From assembly GCA_029641185.1 (NCBI GenBank), contig JAPWGK010000033.1, positions 310,001 to 374,000 of the forward strand: a stretch of 64,000 nucleotides of DNA. The letters run 5' to 3'. The DNA is from Pseudofabraea citricarpa. Lineage: Eukaryota > Ascomycota > Leotiomycetes > Helotiales > Dermateaceae. The notes under the pieces are model-generated. The model saw nothing but the letters and a program-made list of their open reading frames with translations. It was not told the origin of the DNA and ran no database searches. Position numbers and translations under genes: made by a program. Positions 53,935 through 64,000 of this stretch are shown here, one piece after another; position 1 is the first letter of the stretch; each line of letters opens with the position of its first letter.

Positions 53935-55839
53935 ATGAAAGTCGAACAGTCACTCACCCTCCTGTCCCTCTTGCTGCCATTCGCACTTTGCCAAAGGACA
54001 GTAGACGTTGTTTTTGTCAATGGCACGATCCACACCCTCGATGCGCAATCGAGCGTGTTCAGCCCCGGAAGTCTCGCTTATTCCAACGGGACAATCGCTT
54101 GCGTCGGAAGCGACGCAGATGTCAGAACTGAATGCCCCTTTAACGAGACAACAACTCGTGTCATCAATCTCGAAGGCCGTACTTTGATTCCAGGGTTGAT
54201 TGACGCACACATGCATCCAGTTCAGGCCGCCCGAGGAATGCTAGGTTGTAGCCTCCAGTATCGAAAACTGGCTGAGCAAGAACTCATCAATATTGTCCAG
54301 GCATGCGTCGACAGAAATGCCAATGCCTCTGATGCTGAAACCTTGTCGGTTACTGAGTGGGATCGAGAGGCATTTACTGATCGCGTTGGATCTATCAACG
54401 CAACAATGCTGGACAAAGTTAGGACGAGACGGCCAATAATAATAACTGCTACATCTCAACATAGTGTGTGGGTAAATACACGCGCTCTCAACGACGCTGG
54501 CATTAATTCTGCAACCTCGAATCCAGCTGGGGGCGTAATTGGTCGCGATACAAACGGATTCCCTACTGGTGTTTTGGAAGAGAACGCCTCGAACCTAGTG
54601 CGCAATGTTGCTTCTGCAATCCCAGAGGATATCGCAGCGAGACTTGCACTCGCACACCTAGCCAAGAGCGGAATTACAACATTCATGGATGCGTTGGCTA
54701 CTCCGACAGATATCTGGCGCAATCTAAGCCAACAAAATGAGTTGACTGCTCGTGTCTGGAATTGCATTGGGGTTTTCGGTGCTATCGATCCTGCTGCTTT
54801 CGCTCAAAATGCGAGGCAAGTTTCCGCCAGTCTCGATGATGGTCCTCTGCGACCTTCGCCCAGCGCCATTTGGAAGCATATCAAGATGTTTGTTGATGGT
54901 GTACCGTCACAGGTTTCGTCCACCGCGTTTCTCCTCGAGCCGTATCTTGTGGATAGTGGTAATGGGACTTTCGTTCCTGGAAGCAACCGTGGACTGCTGA
55001 ACGTCAATCAGACGACTCTCAGAGAGACCCTTGTACAAGTTCTTCAAGCCAACATTGGGATTCATCTCCATGGAGATGGTGATGGCGCAGTTCGTAATAT
55101 CCTTGATGTTATCGAGTCACTCGATCAGCCCCTTTCTCCAAATCAGATAGCAATTGCCCATGGCGAATTGGTGAACCAGACGGATTTCGCACGTTTTGGA
55201 GACCTGAACACACGCCTGATCATGTCTTACCAATGGGCACAAAAGGCATCGTTCTGGAACGTTCCCACACAACGATCGATTGGTCCTGTGAGAATGCAGC
55301 AGACCGAGCCTTTTGGATTGATCTCGGAGCTTGGCCAAGATATTGTTTATGGATCTGACTGGCCAGTAGATCCACTGGACCCCTTCCTTGCTCTGAAAAT
55401 TGGAGTGACTCGTGCGGGAGATCCTTCAAACCCAAACTCACATGCAAACTTTAGCCAGGAGTTTGTTGGACGTCTCGATAACCAACCTGGCCTTTCTCGC
55501 GAGTCTGCTATCCGCGGTATGACGAGCATCGCCGCTGATTGGTTGAATGCCACTGACAAGATTGGCTCTCTCGAGGTCGGGAAATTTGCAGATATGGTTG
55601 TTCTGGAAAGGCCTTATTTTGATAAATCTTCAGTTGCTGATGAAGATCTTGGACGTAACAAGGTATTACTCACTGTCGTTGGAGGCCGACCCATCTTTAG
55701 CGATGCCTCGGCCTCCTTTGTTCCATTAGGATGGTGCACCATTTGCCAAAATCAAACTGCAATTTTGGCAGCAGCACAGCCAGCTAATATTGTGCCAAGA
55801 CACATTTCCAAGAGATCATGTGGTGGACATTCGCACTAA
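53935..55839 (+). CDS. secreted amidohydrolase (amidohydrolase_3 / YtcJ-like)
   Basis: A metal-dependent hydrolase of the amidohydrolase superfamily; single exon, 634 residues. Signal peptide 1-19 (ending 'ALC' before Q-R-T) and many N-x-S/T sequons indicate secretion. The metal site starts with His92 and His94 in 'LIDAHMHP'; further ligands are in 'IGIHLHGDGDGA', 'IAIAHGELV' and the catalytic Asp in 'VYGSDWPVDPLDP'. The end of the barrel domain reads 'IGSLEVGKFADMVVLERP', the usual composite beta-sandwich closure, followed by a Cys-containing tail. Members act on amides, formamides or carbamates; the true substrate is unknown. Secreted forms of this normally intracellular family are typical of filamentous fungi. 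Divergent from a Zn2Cys6 regulator. Confidence 0.92.
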   Translation: MKVEQSLTLLSLLLPFALCQRTVDVVFVNGTIHTLDAQSSVFSPGSLAYSNGTIACVGSDADVRTECPFNETTTRVINLEGRTLIPGLIDAHMHPVQAARGMLGCSLQYRKLAEQELINIVQACVDRNANASDAETLSVTEWDREAFTDRVGSINATMLDKVRTRRPIIITATSQHSVWVNTRALNDAGINSATSNPAGGVIGRDTNGFPTGVLEENASNLVRNVASAIPEDIAARLALAHLAKSGITTFMDALATPTDIWRNLSQQNELTARVWNCIGVFGAIDPAAFAQNARQVSASLDDGPLRPSPSAIWKHIKMFVDGVPSQVSSTAFLLEPYLVDSGNGTFVPGSNRGLLNVNQTTLRETLVQVLQANIGIHLHGDGDGAVRNILDVIESLDQPLSPNQIAIAHGELVNQTDFARFGDLNTRLIMSYQWAQKASFWNVPTQRSIGPVRMQQTEPFGLISELGQDIVYGSDWPVDPLDPFLALKIGVTRAGDPSNPNSHANFSQEFVGRLDNQPGLSRESAIRGMTSIAADWLNATDKIGSLEVGKFADMVVLERPYFDKSSVADEDLGRNKVLLTVVGGRPIFSDASASFVPLGWCTICQNQTAILAAAQPANIVPRHISKRSCGGHSH

Positions 55840-56320
55840 ATTCCCACCTCGTATACCTAGTTGGCGGTGCAGTTAATCTTGTATCAGTGTTATCTGTTAT
55901 GTAAACCCGGCCCCATGCCAAACTTTACCGTTCAAGGCTGAGATTAGAGACAAATGAGTTTCAAATAATGGGATATTTTACTAGTAGAGATATACTTGTC
56001 GCCAAATGTGGTATCACTTCATCTTTCAACCTTTTTCGTGCATTTTATTTACTAGAAATTATTTCCTTTGTTTTTTTCAAGTCTCAATTGGACCATTAGG
56101 TACAAGAGCTATTAATCAACCTCTTAGATTGAGTTGTCTATAAAACGAAATCGTTATGTAAGCCACGCTTCACACGTGATTAAATCCAACAACTGATTGC
56201 AGATCCGCGTCGTCGTTCCGGACGATTCCCACAGATAGTCTCCTTGAAAATATAACCCTAACAACAACATTTGTTTTGGTTGAATCCATCTCCCGCACGC
56301 TTAATTCTGATTTAATCGTC
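55840..56320. other. intergenic, AT-rich
   Basis: 3' UTR of the amidohydrolase gene and upstream region of the 2EXR-type gene. Nothing else seen. Confidence 0.5.
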
Positions 56321-57505
56321 ATGTCTCAACTTAAGGAATTCCACCTCTTTCCAGAGCTTCCATTTGATATCAAGGCTCTTATCTGGGAGGCTGCTATTGA
56401 ACCACAGCTGGTCGAAGTATTCGGGGGGAAAGACTGGGAAATAGTGCAGTATGACGATTTGCCACTAAACGAAGTGATAGAGAGACAATACTGTCAGTAC
56501 TCCCTTATGATAGACTCTCGGAAACTTGTGTTGATCTGTGTTCAAATCTCAGCAGAAGAGGCCATTGAACTTGAGAGAGAGAAGAGAGGTGCCCTGTACG
56601 ATGTCATTGCGGAACCTGGACACACTTCTTATGGAAAGAAACAGGCACAGCTAGAAAGGTTCGGGTTCAAAACGTGCCGTCAAGCTCCAGCTCTTCGACG
56701 GATCAGATTGCCACTATACCACGAGTAGACACGGCTTCTTCAATTCTCTCAAAGGGCCCCTCCTTTATCTCCCCTATTTCTTGTGTCTCGCGAGTCCCTA
56801 GAGTTGTTGAAGCATAACGGCTGGGATCTTGCGTTCGGTGGCAGAGATCCGTCTACGAAAACTTGGTTCAATTACCGGCATGACTATGCGTACTTACAGC
56901 TCGACATCCATTCATATCACTCGAAAGATATTGGATCCTATCTGTATTTTGGATTGCTCGCCTCAAATGACTTAGCACGTCTGCGCAAGCTTGTTCTGGC
57001 GTGCTCTGGCTTCGTCAACTCTCAGCCGTCCATGATGGCGATTCAGTCCTATTTGTCACACTTCACCAATCTTGAAGAGCTGATTCTCGTGGATAGGGAT
57101 CTCCGGGATTGGCATGGGAAGCATTTTGACTTCATCTACGACGAATTGGATTCGATGGATTTCAAGTTCCTGGACTGTGACATATTAGATAGCTTGTCAT
57201 GCCGACGCAGGTGTCATTTAACTTCACGGCTAGGTTGGGAATTCGGGAAGCATGGATTCGGGACGCAGGGACTCAGAAATCAAAATTTCAATGGGGCAGG
57301 AGAATTGTATAAAGCTGAAGCCGATGCGATGGTGGAGATGTTTACCCAAGTGAGAAACAAAGACGTTGCTTCTGGCCACAAGAGCTGGTCTATCCCAAAG
57401 ATTCGATTTGCCCATATCGTTAATACGAATAGCGAGGCGGCCATGATAGAGCACAGGGAAAATAGGAGATTTGATTTGAGTATGGACCTGTCGATTACTA
57501 TATAG
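56321..57505 (+). pseudogene. 2EXR-domain protein with in-frame stop (pseudogene or missed intron)
   Basis: The start, 'LKEFHLFPELPFDIKALIWEAAIEPQLVEV', matches the 2EXR domain common in Leotiomycetes and other Pezizomycotina; its role is unknown. The same frame runs from ATG 56321 to 57505 (about 395 codons) but is broken by TAG at 56726-56728. Sequence on both sides is consistent with one gene, since 'PLFLVSRESLELLKHNGWDLAFGG' after the stop is the second conserved part. A canonical 30 bp GT..AG stretch around the stop would restore frame but is too short for a normal intron; a longer candidate (donor near 56657, acceptor at 56754) keeps phase but has a weak GTTCGG donor. So either an intron or a nonsense mutation. 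Confidence 0.6.
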
Positions 57506-58476
57506 TCGTCATTTGAAGTATCTCATTATACCTAAGGTGGGTAGGTACGCCACCTAGAAATCGATTCAATACTTTGACCATCGACCGTAAAAATGACTAA
57601 CTCCTGTATCCCGCAGAAAACTGGGTTGCTTTCCTTACATCAAATGTGCGCCGATGTGTTGCAAATAATAGCAAGATCATAAACTAAAAACTTGCTTTTA
57701 GCAGCATAGCGATGCCTTTGGCTCAATATCGCTTAGACATAGCTCTGTTGGGGGTTTCAGCCATAGCTTGGTCATCTGGTGCCAAAAGAGTCTCTTTTCA
57801 TGCGGAGATAACTGTAGATAGAATGCAAACAGAGTAATTTGTTCCTCTGCATGAACCCGTCAAAACGAACTGAGTTGACACGTGAAAGGTAAACGAGGGA
57901 ATGTCTCCAGGGGCATTTCTGTAGCCTTCTCGGTGAGCTAGCCGTACCAAATGCCAAATATCCTTCCGACAATCTCGTCCGATGGCTTTTCGGGAAACTA
58001 TTGGTTAATCTAACAGCTTCTTACAGTATGTTGCGAAACTAAGTATTCACGAGGCGCTGTTGCTCGGGTAATCAAAAGCGGGGGCTTACAGGGCTAGTAC
58101 TGTGGCTAAGCTGGTCCAAGACAGCATTATCTATGCCTCAGCCTCAACCTCAGCCCTTGTTTTTCATTTTGGTCGTTGTTGCACTACAAAAGGAAGTTAA
58201 GGATCGCTGTGAGTCAAAGAGTTGATGACTGTTTGCCTGAAGTTGCGTTCCTGGATGCGGGGGACTAGCGCGGTCGCTAATGATCTGATTGGCTGCTAGC
58301 TTCTGTAGGCTTCCACCCAGGCAGCCTTGTTCTTTCCCAGCAACATATAAGAACTCCTGGCCACCCACTTGCTCAGCATCTCCATCTCTTCTTCATACCA
58401 CTTCATACTTACTTCACCATTCATTTTGAAGGACCCATCAATTACCACACACCACACACCAACACAAACGACGACC
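57506..58476. other. intergenic: promoter of DUF4139 gene
   Basis: Contains CCTCAG-like repeats at 58136-58156 and a CA/CT-rich leader before ATG 58477 in the good context ACGACCATGG. No other gene seen. Confidence 0.5.
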
Positions 58477-60837
58477 ATGGCTTCGGAAACCGTCCATCAG
58501 CAGGAGTTCCGGATTCGTGATCTCAGTACTCGCAGTGTTGTACTCTTTCCCACACGGGCACATATCATTCGGGACATCAAGAACATATCTCTCAAACCTG
58601 GTCAGAACCAGATCATCATCGATGGCTTGGGTCCTACTGTCGACGAGCACTCGATCAAAGTCGACGGCACAGGAGCGGCTACCATCACGGACCTTGCCGT
58701 CGAGCTATTGCCCAACCGAGACATCTATGAAGAAACCTATCCTTCAGACTCCGAAGATGACTCAGATTCCGAGGATGATGTCTCGGATGTCGAAATTGAT
58801 GCTGTCAAGGCGGTCGACGAGGAAATCAAAAACCTTCAGGTCGACCTGACCGACGAGAAGGAGAAGATCAACTCTGCCAGTAGCCGTCTAACTCTCCTTG
58901 AAAACTACTCATCTAGCGTCAAGAGCAGTCGCCCGTCAGAACTTGACAAGGTTCTAGCATCGTATTACGAGGAACGAGAGAAGATCTTCGCTCAGCATAA
59001 ATCAAGCACTGAAGCTTCCCAGGAGATTCAAATCCAGATTTCGAAGCGGGAGAAGGAAAAGACAAAATTGTTGAAGGCTGCCTTCAAGGCAGGAGAAAAA
59101 GCACGCAAGGAGAAATTCAAGGAGGAACAGAAGAAGCTTCGAAGACTTGAAGAGGCTCGCAAAGAGAAGGAGAGAATCAGGACCGAGAGAAGCTTGTTCT
59201 GGCCCAAGAAGGTGTATCGAATCACCATCTCCGTTGAGCCTTCCACGATGACTCCCGGATCATCACGTCGTGGATCGATGAGTAGTGAGACCAGTGTCAC
59301 TGTGACACAGGCATCCGATTTGAAAACTGCTGAGGTCCAGTCAGAAATTAGCATCACCCTTTCGTACATCACCTACTCTGCCTCTTGGTCGCCTCGCTAC
59401 GATCTTAGCTTGAATACCGTCAAGTCAGCTGGTCTGTTGGACTATGGAGCTCAACTTGTCAATACTACCTCTGAAACCTGGGTCGATGCTAAGGTTGTTC
59501 TTTCGACCTCTCAGACTACCGATCAAGGTCTCACTGAGCAGATCCCAACTCTCTACCCATGGCATGTCTGCTTGAAGAAGAATAACGTAAAGGGCACCGA
59601 CTCAGCGTTGTACAGCACCCACGAGCTTGCCCAAAAGCAGTACCAATTCAATCAGATTGCCAACAATGTCACCAAGTCAAGAGATGGACTGTTTGGTGTT
59701 GATCGATACCAGAACACAGCTCTTCCTGCCCCAAAGGCTCAATCATATGGATTATTTTCACAAAGGGCGTCAGCTCCGGCCCCACAAATGCCGGCTTTCG
59801 GTGCACTCGCAGCTTTCGGTTCAGCCACAACTTCTGGAGGTCTCTTCGGAAACAGTCATGTTGGAGTATCACAAGTGCGATCAGCAGAACACAAGAAACG
59901 TACCAGACCAGGTAATTACATCCAGGCGGAAAAAGAAGAGGAGGAGGATGAGGAGGAGGACGAAGACCAAGGTTTCGGTCTTTTCGATGACGGACCTGCT
60001 GAGACCATGGTCAATCCAAACCCGGCTCTTGTTTTTGAGGAGGGTTCATGGGAAGAGAGTGGCATGACAACAACATATGACGTGCCTGGACTCAAGACAC
60101 TCGTTCCCAGCAACTCGACAGTCAAGCATAAGATTGCTAAGATTGAATTCAAAAATGTCATCTTCTCACATGTTATCATTGGCAAGCTCCGTCAAGTCGC
60201 TTATCTCAAAGCTAGAATCCGGAATAGTTCGAAGATCGCGCTTCTCAAGGGACCTCTGGGGCTCACACTCGATGGATCCTTCCTCGGACAAACCAGTCTC
60301 CCACGCTGCTCAGCAGGAGAAACTTTCTCGCTTCCTCTCGGAGTCGATCCTGCCATCATTATCAGCTACCCCAAACCTACCGTCCGCCGCAGTCAATCAG
60401 GAATCTTCAACAAGGAAGATAGCAACATCTTCAGCCGCTCCATTTCCATCACCAACACGAAACCAAACACGACAGTCGACCTTACGGTTCTCGATCAAGT
60501 ACCCGTATCTGAAGACGAACGTCTGCGTATCGAGATCTCGTATCCTCGTGGTCTCAAGATCGGAGGCGACAAGATTCCTACTGGTGCGAATAACAAAGAC
60601 GTCTCGCCTCCCAATAAGAATCCTGCTTCTGGTGCTCGGAATAGCATCTACGCTTCAGCGACCCCGACTGCAACTGATAAGGGAAAGAATGTTGTCAAGT
60701 GGGGAACTGCTGATGCGTCGATCAAGAAGGGCGGCGAGGTTAATTGGAATGTGAAACTTTTGCCCGCGCAGGGTGTCAAGTTGGTTCTGGAGTACGAGGC
60801 TACTTTCCCTGGTGGCGAGAGCGTTGTTGCTGCTTAA
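58477..60837 (+). CDS. DUF4139/DUF4140 protein (mucoidy-inhibitor-A-like)
   Basis: Single exon, 786 residues. The N-terminal DUF4140-type part ('VVLFPTRAHIIRDIKNISLKPG') leads into an acidic Ser/Asp spacer, a long Lys/Glu coiled coil (about 125-255), and the DUF4139 beta-rich domain starting near 290 ('SITLSYITYSASWSPRYDL', 'NTTSETWVDAKVVLSTSQ'). It ends 'VNWNVKLLPAQGVKLVLEYEATFPGGE', the family's closing beta strands. Between the two halves of DUF4139 is a Gly/Phe/Pro-rich and Glu/Asp-rich insert of about 150 residues. No signal peptide or membrane helix, so cytosolic. Related bacterial proteins are named for inhibition of mucoidy; the biochemical role in fungi is not established. ATG 58477 was chosen over upstream in-frame 58369 because it begins the conserved region. 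Confidence 0.88.
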   Translation: MASETVHQQEFRIRDLSTRSVVLFPTRAHIIRDIKNISLKPGQNQIIIDGLGPTVDEHSIKVDGTGAATITDLAVELLPNRDIYEETYPSDSEDDSDSEDDVSDVEIDAVKAVDEEIKNLQVDLTDEKEKINSASSRLTLLENYSSSVKSSRPSELDKVLASYYEEREKIFAQHKSSTEASQEIQIQISKREKEKTKLLKAAFKAGEKARKEKFKEEQKKLRRLEEARKEKERIRTERSLFWPKKVYRITISVEPSTMTPGSSRRGSMSSETSVTVTQASDLKTAEVQSEISITLSYITYSASWSPRYDLSLNTVKSAGLLDYGAQLVNTTSETWVDAKVVLSTSQTTDQGLTEQIPTLYPWHVCLKKNNVKGTDSALYSTHELAQKQYQFNQIANNVTKSRDGLFGVDRYQNTALPAPKAQSYGLFSQRASAPAPQMPAFGALAAFGSATTSGGLFGNSHVGVSQVRSAEHKKRTRPGNYIQAEKEEEEDEEEDEDQGFGLFDDGPAETMVNPNPALVFEEGSWEESGMTTTYDVPGLKTLVPSNSTVKHKIAKIEFKNVIFSHVIIGKLRQVAYLKARIRNSSKIALLKGPLGLTLDGSFLGQTSLPRCSAGETFSLPLGVDPAIIISYPKPTVRRSQSGIFNKEDSNIFSRSISITNTKPNTTVDLTVLDQVPVSEDERLRIEISYPRGLKIGGDKIPTGANNKDVSPPNKNPASGARNSIYASATPTATDKGKNVVKWGTADASIKKGGEVNWNVKLLPAQGVKLVLEYEATFPGGESVVAA

Positions 60838-61440
60838 GGTGAAATTTGACGGTCTCTTTTTGGTTGGTTCTGTTTTAGGTCTTGGATTCAGGATTGGGGC
60901 AAGGGAAATTTCGGAATGGAAAACGAAAAGGAAAACAGAAAAGGGAAATATGAAATTGCCTCTTTAGCTAGTCAGTCATAGGTTCACAAATCAGAATTGA
61001 AACAAAATCAAAATAGTTCAAAAAAGAAAAAGAAAACGGGCCTATGCTGTTCACCTTCCTCCAAAGATGGCTGTGAGAAACCCCACTTGACAGAATTTCA
61101 TTCTGCATTTTTCTTCTTACCACTAACGGTTCACTGTTGCATCATGGTTGCATAAAAATTATATAGCGACTATTAATACAACAAACAGTGTTATTCAGGA
61201 CGCAGTCTACTTTAACATCGAATCACTTCAAAAGTTGATACCGAGTCAGACTTTGGCATCCGTATAATCCAGAACTTTAGACACCAGGAGAGTAAGTAAG
61301 CTCAAAGGGACTTGGCTAATTTTCATTGATCATCGCTCAAAAATACACAATCAACTCCGGATAAAAACACTCTCTCTTTGTACTTTCGATGACTGATTCC
61401 GGGTATTCTCGCTCTATGACAAAGATCAAGCAAGGCTTGC
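60838..61440. other. intergenic, convergent
   Basis: 3' regions of the DUF4139 gene (+) and the third Zn2Cys6 regulator (-). A/G-rich tracts near 61010-61040. No gene seen. Confidence 0.5.
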
Positions 61441-63524
61441 CTACATATCGCACATCAACTTTTGCAGGATCTCTATCCGATCAGGCACGTCCTTTGCCTC
61501 GTCTTTCCAGTATTCCAGCATCTGCATCACCTTACCTACCGCTTGTTTCCAGTCCGCAGGTACCAAGTCTCCCAGTCCAGCGCGCATGGCGCCAATCAAG
61601 ACCACTAGAGATATATTTTCGTTAGTATTTATCTCCAACAGGTATATGATAAAAAAGCTGACGAAGTAAAAGAGTTTGAGAAGCACGGAGAGAAAAAAAG
61701 TTATACGTACAAGCACTGCGTGTGCAAGAGCGCAGCATCAGCCATGTCCCATGATGGCGCTGATAAAATCCTCTCTCGTTCTGCTCAATTCGCTGCACAC
61801 AGAGCAAAAAGCCTTTCCTCGTAAATGAATCGGATTCCGCGTCGTCGCTCAGTCTGCCGTGGATTGCATCGACAATGAATGGCCAGTACATCATCTCGTA
61901 GCAGTCGAGGAGATGGCCGTTAAGGATGAACCTCAGCGATGCGTGTTCCTCGCTCTCATCGCTAACATCTTCAGGGGGTGTATCGAGCTTCAGGGCCCGA
62001 GGAAGAGAACTCCGCCTACACATATGCCATGTCAGTAGAGCCTTTGGCATATTTTGACGCGGTGGGGTTTCTATCACCATGCAGTCGCTTGTTGTTCAAA
62101 TTCCAGGATAGCGTACACGAGGTCGGTGGGTGATATGTTGGATGCTCTGTACTGATGGTATAAATGATTCAAGATCCGGTTACCGAGTCTTCGTAGTGCA
62201 ATTTCGGCCAGGTAAAAATACCACACTGCTTCGCTTTGCGTCTTAAGCTCCTCGGGTGGAGATGGGAAGAATTCTGGATAGCTGAGGTCCCAGACACTAT
62301 TTGTAGAGATGTTCAACTCCAGTCGAAGCTCTCTATATTCGGAATTGTCAGACAAACGCTCTAATGCTTAGAAGTGCACCACTCACAATTCTGACTTGAA
62401 ACAGGTCCAGTATAATCCCTCTTGTAATTGGCGTTCCTCGGACTGTGAATTATCGAAAGTCCCACGAGTATGGAAAGCTTGACAACAGGCTAGAGCTTGA
62501 ACAAACATTTGCCACGCCTCGATAGGTCGTATAGTTGCCATTAGATAAACACCCGCCAAGAAGAAGCATTGTGCTTGAACTACACCACTCTTGCAGAGCA
62601 AAATCCCCATCCTCTTTTGAGCGGCAAAGAAAAAAGCCTCGGCGTCTCTAAAATCTTCTGACTGGCGGAAGGCAGAGGAAGCCTTTGATGCATCTTTCTG
62701 AACAGCAGAGATAGCACCAAGCGCGCATACAAGAAGCTAGTCATGTGAGAAAAGTAATTTCATGGATTGAGGAGGGTTTGACACACCAGTATACAAGATT
62801 TGGCATCCCACGCTAGTCCATTGAACTGGGCATCTCTCATATAACTCCTCACCTTCGTCACCTCTAATACTGGGTTATAAATGTGAACATTCTCGAAGAA
62901 CCTTTCTACTAATCTTGCTATTCCTGTGCCTTCAAAATCAGGTGTAACTGACGAAGGGATAATTTCCAAACTTGGATTTTTGGACAGTAGAAGAAATCTC
63001 AAGTCTAGTTGATTGTTTGAGCATTGGTTTTGAAAAACGGGCCATGACAGAACTGTCTCGATATTGATAAAGCAATGTACCGGTACCTCGTTTGACTCAA
63101 TTACAATTGACTCAGGGCCTTTCAATGTAGTTGATGGGGAAGGCTCTTCTACCCCTAGAGCTTTTGAGTCAGCAAGCTCGAAATGAAGTAGCATAAGTTA
63201 TTTTGAGCATTGAAGGGTCGAGTATTACTTAATTCGGTTGTAATTACCTGTTTGTGGCAGCCCAAGCGTATCGGGATGAGAAGTACGGAGGAGCTCTTCT
63301 AGGGTATTCAAACGCTGCAAGATGGCAAGACTTGCTGGATCAAAGCTGCCGAAATTCATCAACAGGCTTCCTCAAATTATCACTAGCTGGAAACCTCACG
63401 TTGACCTATCTTTATCCCTCTCTTCATAGACACACTGGATTCCTAGATCCGCACAAGAAGTACAAGCCGGCTCCTCATTGTCACATTTCGTCCGTCTCCG
63501 GCGACATGTCCGACAAGCTTGCGC
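61441..63524 (-). CDS. Zn2Cys6 transcription factor, 5' end unresolved
   Basis: Nuclear regulator assembled from seven exons: 63524-63400, 63345-63248, 63160-62787, 62736-62387, 62332-62078, 62015-61711 and 61604-61441. All junctions are GT..AG with matching phase, at least 556 residues. The first of these exons codes the zinc cluster (C-R-T-C-R-R-R-R-T-K-C ... C-T-S-C-A-D-L-G-I-Q-C), a short piece easily missed; the second codes a dimer linker ('ILQRLNTLEELL'). The rest is a fungal-specific regulatory domain ('GAISAVQKDASKASSAFRQSEDF', 'QEGLYWTCFKSELELRLEL', 'WYFYLAEIALRRL', 'RSALVLIGAMRAGLGDLVPADW'). The exon before 63524 must hold the ATG; candidates around 63560 do not join cleanly. Target genes unknown. 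Confidence 0.82.
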
Positions 63525-64000
63525 CTATTAGAATTTCACGTCAGCAGTCTTGTTCGTCGGCGAGACATAGCACGAACCACTGCAGCTTCAAACTTTTATT
63601 CTGCAAGGCTAAGGGCCCAGAGACTTGGGAACTGGAAATTCTCCGCCCCCAAAACGGAAAGGGGAAAAAAGTAAAAGATGTCACGCACAGCACGTTTCCG
63701 TGGATACGCGGGCCTGTCGATGGGAGCAGTGGTCCGCTGTCTTTTGCGACTTGTGGACCCAGCATCGTGAGACATCTTATCAGGTCCGCACTAAGTGACA
63801 GTAGTATAGCACCAAAGAGGACAGTCAACTCGACGGTTAGTAGGGCGAAGCTCGATTGAAGAAGTCAGCGGAATCCCGGAAAACGACATGGGATTTTATA
63901 AGAGGGAAGAGGCTGTTGCGGGGTACTGCAGTGCATCTCTAGCGTAAAATTTGGCGGGTCGCTGGGGTCGCTGGGCGCTTGTAAAGTTCAGGTCATTTTC
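63525..64000. other. 5' region of the Zn2Cys6 gene and window edge
   Basis: Should contain the missing first exon and promoter of the regulator. An ATG at 63568 starts a basic peptide (M-S-R-R-R-T-R) that looks like a regulator N-terminus, but it stops before the cluster exon. Nothing else supported. Confidence 0.45.

Noticed and set aside
39882..55839. Secondary-metabolite biosynthetic cluster
   Set aside because: No polyketide synthase, NRPS, terpene cyclase or prenyltransferase is present; the enzymes are catabolic types.
53935..55839. Cytosolic allantoinase/dihydropyrimidinase assignment
   Set aside because: Signal peptide, the Y-G-S-D-W-P motif and overall layout fit the amidohydrolase_3 (YtcJ) group instead.
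63254..63859. 201-codon plus-strand frame at the right edge
   Set aside because: It runs antisense to the zinc-cluster exon and linker exon of a supported regulator gene.

Overview
The window is nuclear DNA of a filamentous ascomycete (Pezizomycotina). The signs are short GT..AG introns of about 45-130 bp, dense genes on both strands with no operons, three Zn2Cys6 regulators, a C2H2/Fungal_trans regulator and a 2EXR-type protein. Class Leotiomycetes is only a guess. I see 21 protein genes or partial genes. I see no rRNA, convincing tRNA, transposon, CRISPR or polyketide/NRPS locus. Exon borders were read by hand from splice motifs and reading phase.

0-25 kb: 3' part of an MFS sugar permease (+); a C2H2/Fungal_trans regulator and a GH78 alpha-L-rhamnosidase-like enzyme, tandem on minus; a glycolipid-transfer (HET-C2-like) protein (-); the dihydrolipoamide acetyltransferase of pyruvate dehydrogenase (-), divergent from the large Sec7 ARF exchange factor (+); an acidic Q-rich protein of unknown role (+); an adenosine-deaminase-family protein (-); a secreted-then-anchored Ser/Thr-rich membrane protein (-); and a short-chain dehydrogenase (-).

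25-39 kb: a 2316-residue protein (-) built from a coiled coil, three helical repeats, three PGHxKQ motifs and 18 copies of a Trp/His/Gly-Ala-Asp repeat that I cannot assign to any family. This is the most novel object here. Next come a GT4 glycolipid-type glycosyltransferase (-) and a UDP-glucose 6-dehydrogenase (+), transcribed divergently, which suggests a UDP-glucuronate-using pathway.

39-56 kb: a run that looks like a catabolic neighbourhood: ARCA-like Zn2Cys6 regulator (-), FMN 2-hydroxy-acid oxidase (-), DapA-family lyase (+), aldehyde dehydrogenase (+), amino-acid permease (+), second Zn2Cys6 regulator (-) and secreted amidohydrolase (+). Clustered GATA sites lie in several of the intergenic regions, consistent with nitrogen control. 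The substrate is unknown.

56-64 kb: a 2EXR-domain gene interrupted by an in-frame stop, a DUF4139 (mucoidy-inhibitor-like) protein (+), and a third Zn2Cys6 regulator (-) of at least seven exons whose 5' end I could not resolve.
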